Assembly (NCBI GenBank): GCA_900471485.1
Contig: UCEU01000008.1
Coordinates: forward strand, 165,137-229,136
DNA: 64,000 bases
Direction of reading: 5' to 3'
Origin: Hyphomicrobiales bacterium
GTDB taxonomy: Bacteria; Pseudomonadota; Alphaproteobacteria; Rhizobiales; Rhizobiaceae
Shown: positions 34,464 to 42,449 of the stretch, one piece after another
How the letters are laid out: each line of letters opens with the position of its first letter
Position numbering within the stretch: the first letter of the stretch is position 1
Position numbers and translations under genes: made by a program
Notes under the pieces: model-generated
Seen by the model: the letters and a program-made list of their open reading frames with translations, nothing else
What the model was told of the DNA's origin: nothing
Databases searched by the model: none

Positions 34464-35414
34464 ATGAAATTGACCAGGTTGAAAACCGCAGCACTTGCCG
34501 CGGGTATCGCCACGATGATGACATCTACGGCATTGGCCGCCGACGTCAAGGCAACGATGATCATCTATCTCGATCCGAGTGTCCAGTTCTTCAACCCCGT
34601 GGTGAAGGGCGCCAAGGATGCGGCGGCACAGTTCGGCGTCGATCTCGACGTGCAATACGCCAACAACGATCCGGTCCGCCAGAACGACCTGATCGAGAGC
34701 GCGACCGCCGCCGGTGTCGATGGCATCGCGGTTTCCATTTCCTCGTCGGATGCCTTTGACGAGAGCATCTGCTCCGCGGTGAAAGCCGGCATCGTCGTCA
34801 TCGGCTTCAACAATGACGATCTGGAAGGCGCCAAGGGCAATTGCCGCCAGGCCTATGTCGGCATGAACGAATTCTCTTCCGGCTACGAGCTTGGCAACCG
34901 GATGATCAAGGAATTCGGCCTGAAGTCCGGCGACGTCGTCTTCAACCCGCGCGAAATCCCCGAAGCGAGCTTCGCGGTCGCGCGTGGCGGCGGCATCGAG
35001 AAGGCGATGAAGGAAAATGGCATCAAGGTCGAGACGGTTCGCGCCGGGCTTGATCCGGCCGAAGCGCAGAACATCATGGCGCAGTTCCTGATCGCCAACC
35101 CCAACGTCAAGGCGGTGTTCGGCACGGGCTCGGTCACCTCGACCGTCGGCGCCGGCGCCATCAAGGATGCGGGCGTGAAGGTCCCGTTCGGCGGCTTCGA
35201 CCTCGCGGTCGAGATCGTCAATGCGGTCGAGTCAGGCGCGATGTTCGCGACCATGGACCAGCAGCCCTATCTCCAGGGCTATTACCCGATCGCCCAGATC
35301 GCGCTCTCGAAGAAGTACGGACTGACCCCGACCGACGTTGACACCGGCCAGGGCGCCTTCCTCGACAAGTCGCGCATCAGCTCGGTCAAGCCGCTGATCG
35401 GCAGCTTCCGCTAA
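34464..35414 (+). CDS. Sugar ABC transporter substrate-binding protein (CUT2, RbsB-like)
   Basis: 316 residues from ATG 34464, preceded by GGGAGG. Signal peptide MKLTRLKTAALAAGIATMMTSTALA, then a Peripla_BP_4 domain: VKATMIIYLDPSVQFFNPVVKGAKDAAAQFGVDLDV, GVDGIAVSISSSDAF, FGTGSVTSTVGAGAI, FDLAVEIVNAVESGAMFATMDQQPYLQGYYPI. It carries a sugar to the permease encoded next. With KduI, KduD and KdgF downstream, the ligand is probably a monomeric or short unsaturated uronate. A hairpin at 35431-35451 follows. Confidence 0.9.
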   Translation: MKLTRLKTAALAAGIATMMTSTALAADVKATMIIYLDPSVQFFNPVVKGAKDAAAQFGVDLDVQYANNDPVRQNDLIESATAAGVDGIAVSISSSDAFDESICSAVKAGIVVIGFNNDDLEGAKGNCRQAYVGMNEFSSGYELGNRMIKEFGLKSGDVVFNPREIPEASFAVARGGGIEKAMKENGIKVETVRAGLDPAEAQNIMAQFLIANPNVKAVFGTGSVTSTVGAGAIKDAGVKVPFGGFDLAVEIVNAVESGAMFATMDQQPYLQGYYPIAQIALSKKYGLTPTDVDTGQGAFLDKSRISSVKPLIGSFR

Positions 35415-35430
35415 CCGCGTTTCGTGGGAG

Positions 35431-35451
35431 CCTGCCGGCACTGTCGGCAGG
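35431..35451 (+). terminator. Hairpin between sugar-binding protein and permease genes
   Basis: Seven-base arms CCTGCCG/CGGCAGG with a 7-nt loop, 17 bp after the stop codon and followed by TTCTCC. Like those at 23246 and 51016 it lies exactly at a binding-protein/permease joint, suggesting unequal expression. Confidence 0.6.
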
Positions 35452-35483
35452 TTCTCCGTCTCCAATCGATCGAGTACCAGACC

Positions 35484-36503
35484 GTGACACCAATTCTTGA
35501 TACAAGTGCCGCGCCCCGGTCGCGGACGCAGAAACAACCGATGATCCGGCAGATCATGGCAATGCCGGCAGGCGCGATCTTCCTCGTCTTCATGACGCTG
35601 CAGATTGTCTGCATCGCAGGCGCGCTTCTCTATCCCGATCAGTTCCGCTACCTCTCGCCGCAGAACCTGACGATCCTGATGAAGGCGATCCCCGTGCTCG
35701 GCTGCCTGGCGCTCGGCGCCGGCGTGCTGATGATCGCGGGAGAATTCGACCTTTCCATCGGCTCCGTCTACACCTTCACCGCCATCCTGATGGCAAGCCT
35801 GGTCGGCGCCGGAATGAGTGCCTTCGTCGCCGCGCCTCTCGGCGTCTTGGCCGGCATCATGATTGGCCTGCTCAACGGGCACATCACGCTGCGCTTCGGG
35901 CTGCCGTCCTTCATCGTGACCCTGGGTGGTCTGCTGTTCTGGCGCGGCGCGGTGCTGCTCTATAACGGCGCGGTCCAGGTTCGCTTCGATCCGGAGCCGA
36001 TCTTCACCAGCCTGTTTTCCGGCACGCTGCTCGGCATCAACGCCGCCTTCATCTGGATCGTGCTCTTCGTCGTCGGCTTCCACTACCTCGTCCACCGTCA
36101 CCGCTTCGGCAACCATGTGTTTGCGACCGGCGGCAATCGGGGTGCTGCGGAAGCGATCGGTATCAACACCAACCGCGTCAAGCTGGTGGCCTTCGCGATT
36201 GCCGGCGGCATGGCAGCCGTGGCCGGCATCATCGCAACCGCGCGCGTCGGCAGCGTGCAGCCGGGGCAGGGCGCCGGACTGGAGCTTCAGGCGATCGCCG
36301 CCTGCGTTATCGGCGGACTGTCGCTGCGCGGCGGCCGCGGCTCGATCATCGGCATCTTCCTCGGCGTGCTCCTCATCCACACCATCACCGACGTGTTGCT
36401 TCTCCTGCGCGCGCCGGGCTTCTATCTCGACATGTTCATCGCGACGCTGATCGTGCTGGCCGCCATCTTCAACCATCTTATCGAGCGGCGAGGTCTTGCG
36501 TGA
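35484..36503 (+). CDS. Sugar ABC transporter permease (CUT2, RbsC-like)
   Basis: 339 residues from GTG 35484, chosen because it lies past the hairpin at 35431; ATG 35541 (320 residues) is also possible. About eight to ten membrane helices; family marks are MIAGEFDLSIGSVYTFTA, GLPSFIVTLGGLLFWRGAVLL and GIIATARVGSVQPGQGAGLELQAIAACVIGGLSLRGGRGSIIG. The stop codon overlaps the ATPase start. It forms the membrane pore for the uronate importer, likely as a homodimer as in other CUT2 systems. Confidence 0.88.
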   Translation: MTPILDTSAAPRSRTQKQPMIRQIMAMPAGAIFLVFMTLQIVCIAGALLYPDQFRYLSPQNLTILMKAIPVLGCLALGAGVLMIAGEFDLSIGSVYTFTAILMASLVGAGMSAFVAAPLGVLAGIMIGLLNGHITLRFGLPSFIVTLGGLLFWRGAVLLYNGAVQVRFDPEPIFTSLFSGTLLGINAAFIWIVLFVVGFHYLVHRHRFGNHVFATGGNRGAAEAIGINTNRVKLVAFAIAGGMAAVAGIIATARVGSVQPGQGAGLELQAIAACVIGGLSLRGGRGSIIGIFLGVLLIHTITDVLLLLRAPGFYLDMFIATLIVLAAIFNHLIERRGLA

Positions 36504-37240
36504 TGTCGGCCCCCAATCTTCTTGAACTGCACAACATCTCGAAAAGCTTCGGCGCGCTGACCGCGCTGCGTAATCTGAGTTTCCACATCGGCGAAGGCGA
36601 AGTGGTGGGGCTGCTCGGCGACAACGGCGCCGGCAAGTCGACCACGGTCAACCTGATCTCGGGCATTCACAAGCCGACGGACGGTTATCTCAGCGTCGAC
36701 GGCAAGAAGACCGCTTTTACTTGCCGGTCGGACTCCGCCGATGCCGGTATCGAAACCATCTATCAGCATACGGCGCTGGTGGATTCGCTCTCGATCACCC
36801 GCAACATCTTCATGGGTCGCGAACTCACCGATCGCTTCGGCTTCCTGCGCCAGCGCGAAATGCGTGAGATCGCCATGGAGGTGCTGCAGAACGCCGTCCA
36901 CATCTCCGGCATCGACAGCCCAGACACGCTCGTCGGTAATCTCTCCGGTGGCCAGAAGCAGGCGGTCGCCATCGCCCGCGCCGTCTATTTCAAGAAGCGC
37001 GTCCTACTCCTCGACGAGCCGACCTCGGCGCTGTCGGTGCGCGAGACGGAGGCGCTGTTGAACCAGGTGCTGAAGCTCAAGGCGGAGAACGTCTCGAGCG
37101 TGCTTGTGACCCACAACATCTACCACGCCTATCAGGTCTGCGACCGCTTCGTCATCATGAGCCACGGCACCAAGGTGTTCGATGTCGACAAGGCGGACAC
37201 AACGATCAACCAGCTGACCGAATATGTCGTCCTCACCTGA
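36503..37240 (+). CDS. Sugar ABC transporter ATPase (single-domain CUT2 type)
   Basis: 245 residues. Walker A GDNGAGKST, signature LSGGQKQAVAIARAVYFKK, Walker B VLLLDEPTSALSVRE and H-loop in VLVTHNIYH. Typical CUT2 ATPases (RbsA) are twice as long with two ATPase halves; this one has a single half, as in a subgroup of rhizobial importers, and so must dimerise. ATG 36503 overlaps the permease stop; GTG 36500 is an equivalent start three bases upstream. Confidence 0.9.
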   Translation: MSAPNLLELHNISKSFGALTALRNLSFHIGEGEVVGLLGDNGAGKSTTVNLISGIHKPTDGYLSVDGKKTAFTCRSDSADAGIETIYQHTALVDSLSITRNIFMGRELTDRFGFLRQREMREIAMEVLQNAVHISGIDSPDTLVGNLSGGQKQAVAIARAVYFKKRVLLLDEPTSALSVRETEALLNQVLKLKAENVSSVLVTHNIYHAYQVCDRFVIMSHGTKVFDVDKADTTINQLTEYVVLT

Positions 37241-37271
37241 TCCCACCCAACAGACAGAAGGGGCATAGCCC

Positions 37272-38114
37272 GTGACCATTTCAGTATCAGTACGCCAGGT
37301 CGTCGGACCTGAGGATGCCGCAAGGCGCGACACGCAGGGCCTGCGCGACGGCTTCGTGATTGAAGAGTTGTTTCGTCCAGGCGAGGCCAATCTCACCTAC
37401 AGCCACCTTGATCGGATGATTGTCGGCGGCGTGGTGCCGGACAGCAAGCCTATCGAGATCGCCGCCATCGCCCAGACCGGCACGGAGCGCTTTCTCGACC
37501 GGCGCGAGGCCGCCATCGTCAATATCGGCGGTGCCGGCACCGTCAGCGTAGGGGTTAAGGCTTACGAACTCGGCTTCCAGGAAGCGCTCTATATCGGAAT
37601 GGGCGAGGGGGCCTTGAGCTTCTCCAGCAAGGACCCGGCCGCTCCTGCGCTCTTCTATCTGCTCAGCGCGCCAGCGCATCGGACCTGCCCGACGGTGCAC
37701 ATCACCCGTGAGATGGCCAAAAAGGTGGTCGTGGGCTCGCCGGAAGAATCCAATGCCCGCACCATCAATCAATACGTCCATCCGGATGTCTGCGACAGCT
37801 GCCAATTGCTGGTGGGGCTGACCATGTTCGAGCCGGGCTCCGTCTGGAACACCATGCCGGCGCATGTGCATGATCGGCGCATGGAGGTTTATCTCTACTT
37901 CGGTATGCAGGAGCAGACGCGTATCTTCCACTTCATGGGAGAGCCCAGCGAAACGCGGCATGTCGTGCTGAAAAACCACGACGCCGTGCTGTCGCCCGGC
38001 TGGTCGATCCATTCAGGTGCCGGAACCGGCCGTTACGCCTTCATCTGGGCGATGGCCGGCGATAACATGAGCTTCACCGACATGGACAAGGTGCCGATGG
38101 AAGACCTGCGATGA
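37272..38114 (+). CDS. kduI: 5-dehydro-4-deoxy-D-glucuronate isomerase
   Basis: 280 residues, start GTG 37272 behind AAGGGGC. KduI converts 5-keto-4-deoxyuronate (DKI) to 3-deoxy-D-glycero-2,5-hexodiulosonate in pectin and glycosaminoglycan breakdown. The cupin-like metal site is visible as PAHVHDRRMEVYLYF, with a further His in SPGWSIHSGAGTGRYAFIW; upstream are CPTVHITREMAKKVVVGSPEESNARTINQYVHPDVCDSCQLLVGLT. Its stop codon overlaps the KduD start by four bases. Length and motifs fit the family well. Confidence 0.95.
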   Translation: MTISVSVRQVVGPEDAARRDTQGLRDGFVIEELFRPGEANLTYSHLDRMIVGGVVPDSKPIEIAAIAQTGTERFLDRREAAIVNIGGAGTVSVGVKAYELGFQEALYIGMGEGALSFSSKDPAAPALFYLLSAPAHRTCPTVHITREMAKKVVVGSPEESNARTINQYVHPDVCDSCQLLVGLTMFEPGSVWNTMPAHVHDRRMEVYLYFGMQEQTRIFHFMGEPSETRHVVLKNHDAVLSPGWSIHSGAGTGRYAFIWAMAGDNMSFTDMDKVPMEDLR

Positions 38115-38866
38115 GCCTTTTCGATCTCACCGGCCGCTGGGCCATCGTCACCGGCGCCAATACCGGCATCGGCCAGGCCATCGCGGTTGGCTTGGCTGAA
38201 GCGGGCGCCGACATTGTCGGCGTCGGACGCTCGGCGATGGACGGCACAGCTGATGCGGTCACATCGACGGGGCGCCGGTTCGTATCGCTCAAGGCGGACC
38301 TGTCCGATACCGGAGAGGCGAAGGCCGTTGTCGAACGCGCCCTTGCCGCCGGCGCCTCGCCCGACATCCTCGTCAACAATGCCGGCATCATCCGCCGCGC
38401 CGACGCGCTGGAGTTTACGGAGGAGGATTGGGATGCGGTGCTCGACACCAACCTGAAATCCGTCTTCTTCCTCTGCCAGGCCTTCGCGAAGGCCGCGGTC
38501 GCGCGCCAAGCGCCGGCAAAGATCATCAACATCGCCTCGCTACTCTCCTTCCAGGGCGGAATCCGCATTCCGTCCTATACGGCCTCGAAGAGCGGGCTTG
38601 CCGGGATCACAAGGCTGATGGCGAACGAGTGGGCGTCGAAGGGCATCAATGTGAACGCCATCGCGCCCGGCTATGTCGAAACCAACAACACAGAGGCGCT
38701 TCGCGCCGATGCGGAGCGCAGCGCCGATATCCTCAAACGCATCCCGGCCGCCCGCTGGGCCAAGGCCGAGGATATGGTGGGCACGGCGGTCTATCTGGCG
38801 TCGCGCGCTTCCGATTATGTTCATGGCACGGTACTGCCGGTCGATGGCGGCTGGCTTGCCCGATAG
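38111..38866 (+). CDS. kduD: 2-dehydro-3-deoxy-D-gluconate 5-dehydrogenase
   Basis: 251-residue classical SDR. Cofactor motif TGANTGIGQAIAVGLAEAG, NNAG in ILVNNAGIIRRADALEF, catalytic Ser in NIASLLSFQGGIRIPSY and Tyr-x3-Lys in YTASKSG, then VNAIAPGYVETNNTEALRAD and DGGWLAR. It reduces the KduI product to 2-keto-3-deoxygluconate, which enters the Entner-Doudoroff route through KdgK and KdgA, neither of which is in this window. The gene is translationally coupled with kduI. Confidence 0.95.
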   Translation: MSLFDLTGRWAIVTGANTGIGQAIAVGLAEAGADIVGVGRSAMDGTADAVTSTGRRFVSLKADLSDTGEAKAVVERALAAGASPDILVNNAGIIRRADALEFTEEDWDAVLDTNLKSVFFLCQAFAKAAVARQAPAKIINIASLLSFQGGIRIPSYTASKSGLAGITRLMANEWASKGINVNAIAPGYVETNNTEALRADAERSADILKRIPAARWAKAEDMVGTAVYLASRASDYVHGTVLPVDGGWLAR

Positions 38867-38875
38867 GAGATGATG

Positions 38876-39205
38876 ATGGCCGATCACTACACGCTTCCCG
38901 ATGACATCACCTGGACCGAAGTCGCGCCCGGCAACCGACGCGCCGTTCTCTCGCACCGCCCGGAAATGATGCTCGTCGCCTTCAGTTTTGAGCCCGGCGC
39001 GATCGGCGCGCCTCACTCGCATCCGCATACGCAGGTGAGCTACGTCGCCGAGGGCGCATTCGACGTCACCGTAGATGGTGTGACAACCCGCCTCGACGCC
39101 GGCTCCAGCTTCATCGTCGCCCCCAATCTGGTGCACGGAGTCGTTGCCGTCGAGAAGGGACTGCTGATCGACACCTTCACGCCGAGACGGGATGACTTCC
39201 TCTAA
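38876..39205 (+). CDS. kdgF: KdgF-type cupin, unsaturated uronate ring-opening enzyme
   Basis: 109 residues. ATG 38876 is the third of three consecutive ATG codons and best spaced from TAGGAG. It is a single cupin with metal ligands in PHSHPHTQVSYVAEG and APNLVHGV, and a C-terminal DTFTPRRDDFL with the Arg/Asp pair that KdgF proteins use for catalysis. KdgF converts 4,5-unsaturated galacturonate or guluronate to the linear ketouronate that KduI uses, so its presence completes the local pathway import - KdgF - KduI - KduD. Confidence 0.85.
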   Translation: MADHYTLPDDITWTEVAPGNRRAVLSHRPEMMLVAFSFEPGAIGAPHSHPHTQVSYVAEGAFDVTVDGVTTRLDAGSSFIVAPNLVHGVVAVEKGLLIDTFTPRRDDFL

Positions 39206-39340
39206 GGCAAGGTGATTGCTGCGTGGGCTGGCGATCTACAGGTCGCCGGCGCCTTGCGGATATTTCAGAGGTGACGTAGACCCGTTGTGGCTGAAACGTG
39301 GTGCCCGCCGGTAATTGTCTCCCCTGAAAGAACACCCTCC

Positions 39341-40096
39341 ATGCTCGATGATGGTCCGTCCGATATTTATGCGATTGCCGACATTCACGGACGTTCGGAC
39401 CTGCTGGAAGTCATGCTGCGCCATATCGCCGACATCTCCGCCGAGCGCCGATCGAAACCGACGGTGATTTTTCTGGGCGATCTGATCGATCGGGGACCGC
39501 GCAGCCCTCAGGTTCTCGATCAGGTGGCATCCACGCTCGACCTTTATCCCGGCTCGCAGCTGATCCTCGGAAATCACGACTTCTACCTGCGTTCACTGCT
39601 GCGCGACGAACTCGCTCCCGAGGACGCGGTCAACTGGATGGATTGGGGCGGCGTGGCAACCGTCAGCGCCTACTCGCGTCGTCCGGTGCCTGACTTCAAG
39701 GGTATCGCCGCGGATATACGCGACGCTTTCCCGCATCATGCCACCCTCCTGGATAACGCACTGACCTACCGGCAGATCGGCAGCTTCTGTTTCGTGCATG
39801 CGGGAGTCCGGCCAGGCGTTTCGCTGACCGAGCAGACCGATTATGACTTGAGATGGATCCGCGCCGGCTTCCTCGACCATGTCGATGCCTTCGAACATAT
39901 CGTAGTGCACGGCCATACGATCACCAACTCCCTGCGTCCCGAAGTTTACGACAATCGCATCGCCATCGATACGGCGGCATACCGAACCGGTCGCCTGAGC
40001 GCCGCCGTGATCCGCCACGACAAGTTGTCGCATTTCATCTGCACGGCACTGACGGCGACCGGCGAGATCACGGTTGAAAACTGGCAGGCCGATTGA
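39341..40096 (+). CDS. Calcineurin-like metallophosphoesterase (Ser/Thr phosphatase type)
   Basis: 251 residues from ATG 39341; GTG 39287 would add 18 residues but has no ribosome site. All PPP-family metal motifs are present in order: DIHG (ADIHGRSDLL), GDLIDRG (FLGDLIDRGPRSPQ), GNHD (LILGNHDFYL), and the His residues of FVHAGVRPG and VVHGHT. Similar to PrpE/PrpA-type bacterial phosphatases and ApaH relatives. It probably dephosphorylates proteins or hydrolyses small phosphoesters in the cytoplasm. No linked kinase or obvious partner is adjacent. Confidence 0.88.
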   Translation: MLDDGPSDIYAIADIHGRSDLLEVMLRHIADISAERRSKPTVIFLGDLIDRGPRSPQVLDQVASTLDLYPGSQLILGNHDFYLRSLLRDELAPEDAVNWMDWGGVATVSAYSRRPVPDFKGIAADIRDAFPHHATLLDNALTYRQIGSFCFVHAGVRPGVSLTEQTDYDLRWIRAGFLDHVDAFEHIVVHGHTITNSLRPEVYDNRIAIDTAAYRTGRLSAAVIRHDKLSHFICTALTATGEITVENWQAD

Positions 40097-40116
40097 TCCG
40101 GTCCATAATCGAGCCG

Positions 40117-40422
40117 TTAGATCCCGGATCCGTCGAGCAGGAGAACGTCCTCGTCCGCCCAGGGAGAGGGCATTGAGGCGCGGCTAAAATTGGCCGACGG
40201 CATCGGCATCCAACACTTCAGTTCCGGTTCGGCATAGGCAATGATGCGACCGGGCGAGGAATCCGAAGCGCGCCAGCCCTCGGCACCATACTGGTCGCCA
40301 TGCGACCAATATGCGAGATCGACTTCCCCCGCCCCCTGTTCCGAAGGATAGATCGTGACAAGAATCCGGCTGCCGTCTCTTGGTGCGTTTGCCATGTGGC
40401 GCCAGCGGTCTGGTTCGGCCAT
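40117..40422 (-). CDS. Small hypothetical protein (DUF551-like)
   Basis: 101 residues from ATG 40422, which has an excellent GGAGGAGGAG site; longer in-frame starts lack one. The N-terminus WRHMANAPRDGSRILVTI resembles the W-x-P-x-x-x-AP-DG-x-x-I pattern of DUF551-like proteins, often small and phage- or plasmid-associated. The remainder (VDLAYWSHGDQYGAEGWRASDSS ... LKCWMPMPSANFS) fits the same kind of fold. No function is known. Convergent with the phosphatase gene and unrelated to the PatB-type operon upstream. Confidence 0.65.
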   Translation of the reverse strand: MAEPDRWRHMANAPRDGSRILVTIYPSEQGAGEVDLAYWSHGDQYGAEGWRASDSSPGRIIAYAEPELKCWMPMPSANFSRASMPSPWADEDVLLLDGSGI

Positions 40423-40541
40423 AAGCTCTCCTCCTCCTTGTGAGACTTCAAGTGTCGCCTTCCCGTGGAGAACGGTCAACTCAAACTTTCCGCAACCCAA
40501 GCCGCGTGGTTTGAGCGGTAGTTTGTCCCGGAGGTTAAGGT

Positions 40542-41687
40542 TTAACGCCTGGCCAGCGCACGTTCCATTCGGTCAAGGCCATCGCTCAGCAACGATCGCG
40601 GGCAACCGAAATTGACACGGACATAGTCTCCATAAGAGGCGCCGAATTCGGAGCCGGCGCTGAAACCCACCTTGCCGTGTTCGAGGAAGAATGCCTGCGG
40701 GTCCGGCGTCAGGCCCATGTCGCCGCAGTCGAGCCAGGCAAGAAAGGTGGCTTCCGCCTTCACAAGCCGGATGGCGGGGAAACGGGATGCGATTTCTTGG
40801 GAGAGATAGTCTCGGTTGGCCTGGATATAGCCGAGCATCTTCGCTTTCCAGGCAGAGGCATGTGTGTAGGCCGCTAGCGTCGCCTCGAGGCCGAGGACGT
40901 TGACGCTGTCCACCATTCCGAGCTTCGACTGCACGAAGCGTTCGCGGATCTCTCTGTTCTGAACGATCGCGAACGCGGTCTTGAGGCCGGCGATGTTGTA
41001 GGTCTTGCTGGCGGCCATCAGCGTGATGGTGCGGTTCGCCGTTTCCTTGGAGAGCGTTGCGATCGGAATGTGGCGGCGGCCGTCGAAGAGCAGGTCGCAA
41101 TGGATCTCGTCGGAGATGATCAGCGCGTCATTCTTTTCGCACAGCGTGGCGATCGCGGTGAGTTCGTCTCTTGTGAACACCTTGCCGGTCGGGTTCTGCG
41201 GATTGCAGAGAAGCAGCGCGCGTGATCTGGCAAGCGCGGAGGCCAGCGGTTCGACATCCATCACGTAGCCCTGCTCGGTTGCCCTGAGCGGCACTTCGTT
41301 GCGAACCAGACCCCAATGGCCGGCTGCATTTAGGATGGGGCGGTAGACAGGCGTCTGCACCAGCAGCCCGTCGCCGGGCTCCAGCATCGCCTTCAATGCC
41401 ATGTTGAAGCCGGGCTCGACGCCCGGCAGGAACACGATGTCGTCTACTGTAATCGACCAATCGTATTTCGAGGCCATGTCCTCGACGATCCGGGCGCGCA
41501 GCTCGTCGCGGCCGACGCCATAGCCGAGCATCGGATGTTCGAGCCGGTTGCGTATGGCGTCGACGATCTCAGGTGCCGCCGGAAAGTCCATGTCGGCGAC
41601 CCACATGGGGAGGATGTCAGCCGGGTATTTGCTCCATTTCGAGCTGCCAGTGCCGCGGCGCTCGTGCACAGCATCGAAATCGGTCAT
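40542..41687 (-). CDS. PatB/MalY-type PLP-dependent C-S lyase or aminotransferase
   Basis: 381 residues of fold type I. Conserved items: ILPMWVADMDFPAAPEIVDAIRNRL, PVYRPILNAAGHW, LLLCNPQNPTGKVFTRDEL, the Asp of IISDEIHCDLLFDG, the PLP lysine in MAASKTYNIAGLKTAF and the C-terminal YVRVNFGCPRSLLSDGLDRME. Such proteins act as cystathionine beta-lyases or as aminotransferases. It is the last gene of the amidohydrolase operon, three bases after the SDR gene, and so probably processes an amino acid released by that pathway. Substrate unknown. Confidence 0.88.
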   Translation of the reverse strand: MTDFDAVHERRGTGSSKWSKYPADILPMWVADMDFPAAPEIVDAIRNRLEHPMLGYGVGRDELRARIVEDMASKYDWSITVDDIVFLPGVEPGFNMALKAMLEPGDGLLVQTPVYRPILNAAGHWGLVRNEVPLRATEQGYVMDVEPLASALARSRALLLCNPQNPTGKVFTRDELTAIATLCEKNDALIISDEIHCDLLFDGRRHIPIATLSKETANRTITLMAASKTYNIAGLKTAFAIVQNREIRERFVQSKLGMVDSVNVLGLEATLAAYTHASAWKAKMLGYIQANRDYLSQEIASRFPAIRLVKAEATFLAWLDCGDMGLTPDPQAFFLEHGKVGFSAGSEFGASYGDYVRVNFGCPRSLLSDGLDRMERALARR

Positions 41688-41690
41688 CGC

Positions 41691-42449
41691 TTACAGTCCC
41701 CTGATCATGCCGCCATCGACGCGGATGGACGATCCCGTGACATAGCTCGCCTGATAACTCGCCAGGAATACGGCGACGGCCGCGAATTCCTCGGGCTTGC
41801 CGTAGCGGCCGACCGGAATTTCGTTGCGCGATGCTTCCTGAACCGCTTCGAGCGAGGCGCCCGTCTTCTCGGCCTTGATGCCATCGAGCTCGCGAACGCG
41901 GTCGGTGGCGATGCGGCCGGGGAGGATCATGTTGACGGTGATGCCGTGGCGGGCGACTTCGGAGGCGAGCGTCTTCGACCAGCCGGCGACAGCGGCGCGC
42001 ACGCCGTTCGACAAAGCGAGGTTGGCGATCGGCTGGACGACGCCGGAGGAGCCGATGGTGATGACGCGGCCCCACTTGCGGGTGATCATGCCCGTGAGCA
42101 TGGCGTCGGTGATCGAAAAGATCGAGGTTGCCATCGACTGGAAGGCGGCAACCCAGTTCTCCGAGGACTGACCGAGCGCCGGACCGGCCTTCGGACCGCC
42201 GGAATTGTTGACGACGATATCGACGCCGCCTTCAGCGTTGAGCTTCTCGATGAGCGCTGCGACCGAAGCGGCATCGGAGAGATCGACGGCCACGGGAACG
42301 ATGTTGTCGGTCGCCTGGATCTTGTCGGCGCTGCGGGCGGCGGCGAAGACCTTGACGCCTTCGGCGGCGAGGCCGGCCGCGATGGCGGCGCCGAGGCCGC
42401 GGCTGGCGCCGAGAACGAGTGCCTTTTTACCAGAGATCTGCAGGTCCAT
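41691..42449 (-). CDS. Short-chain dehydrogenase/reductase
   Basis: 252 residues. Cofactor motif VLGASRGLGAAIAAGLAAEG, NNSGG in DIVVNNSGGPKAGPALGQ, Ser in VITIGSSGVVQPIANL. The usual catalytic Tyr-x3-Lys appears altered: the segment LALSNGVRAAVAGWSKTLASEVA has no Tyr at the expected place (Ser-Asn instead). This group of SDRs with NNSGGP is seen in other bacterial gene clusters and may use a different acid. The gene overlaps the DapA-like gene by one base and precedes the PatB-type gene. Confidence 0.85.
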   Translation of the reverse strand: MDLQISGKKALVLGASRGLGAAIAAGLAAEGVKVFAAARSADKIQATDNIVPVAVDLSDAASVAALIEKLNAEGGVDIVVNNSGGPKAGPALGQSSENWVAAFQSMATSIFSITDAMLTGMITRKWGRVITIGSSGVVQPIANLALSNGVRAAVAGWSKTLASEVARHGITVNMILPGRIATDRVRELDGIKAEKTGASLEAVQEASRNEIPVGRYGKPEEFAAVAVFLASYQASYVTGSSIRVDGGMIRGL

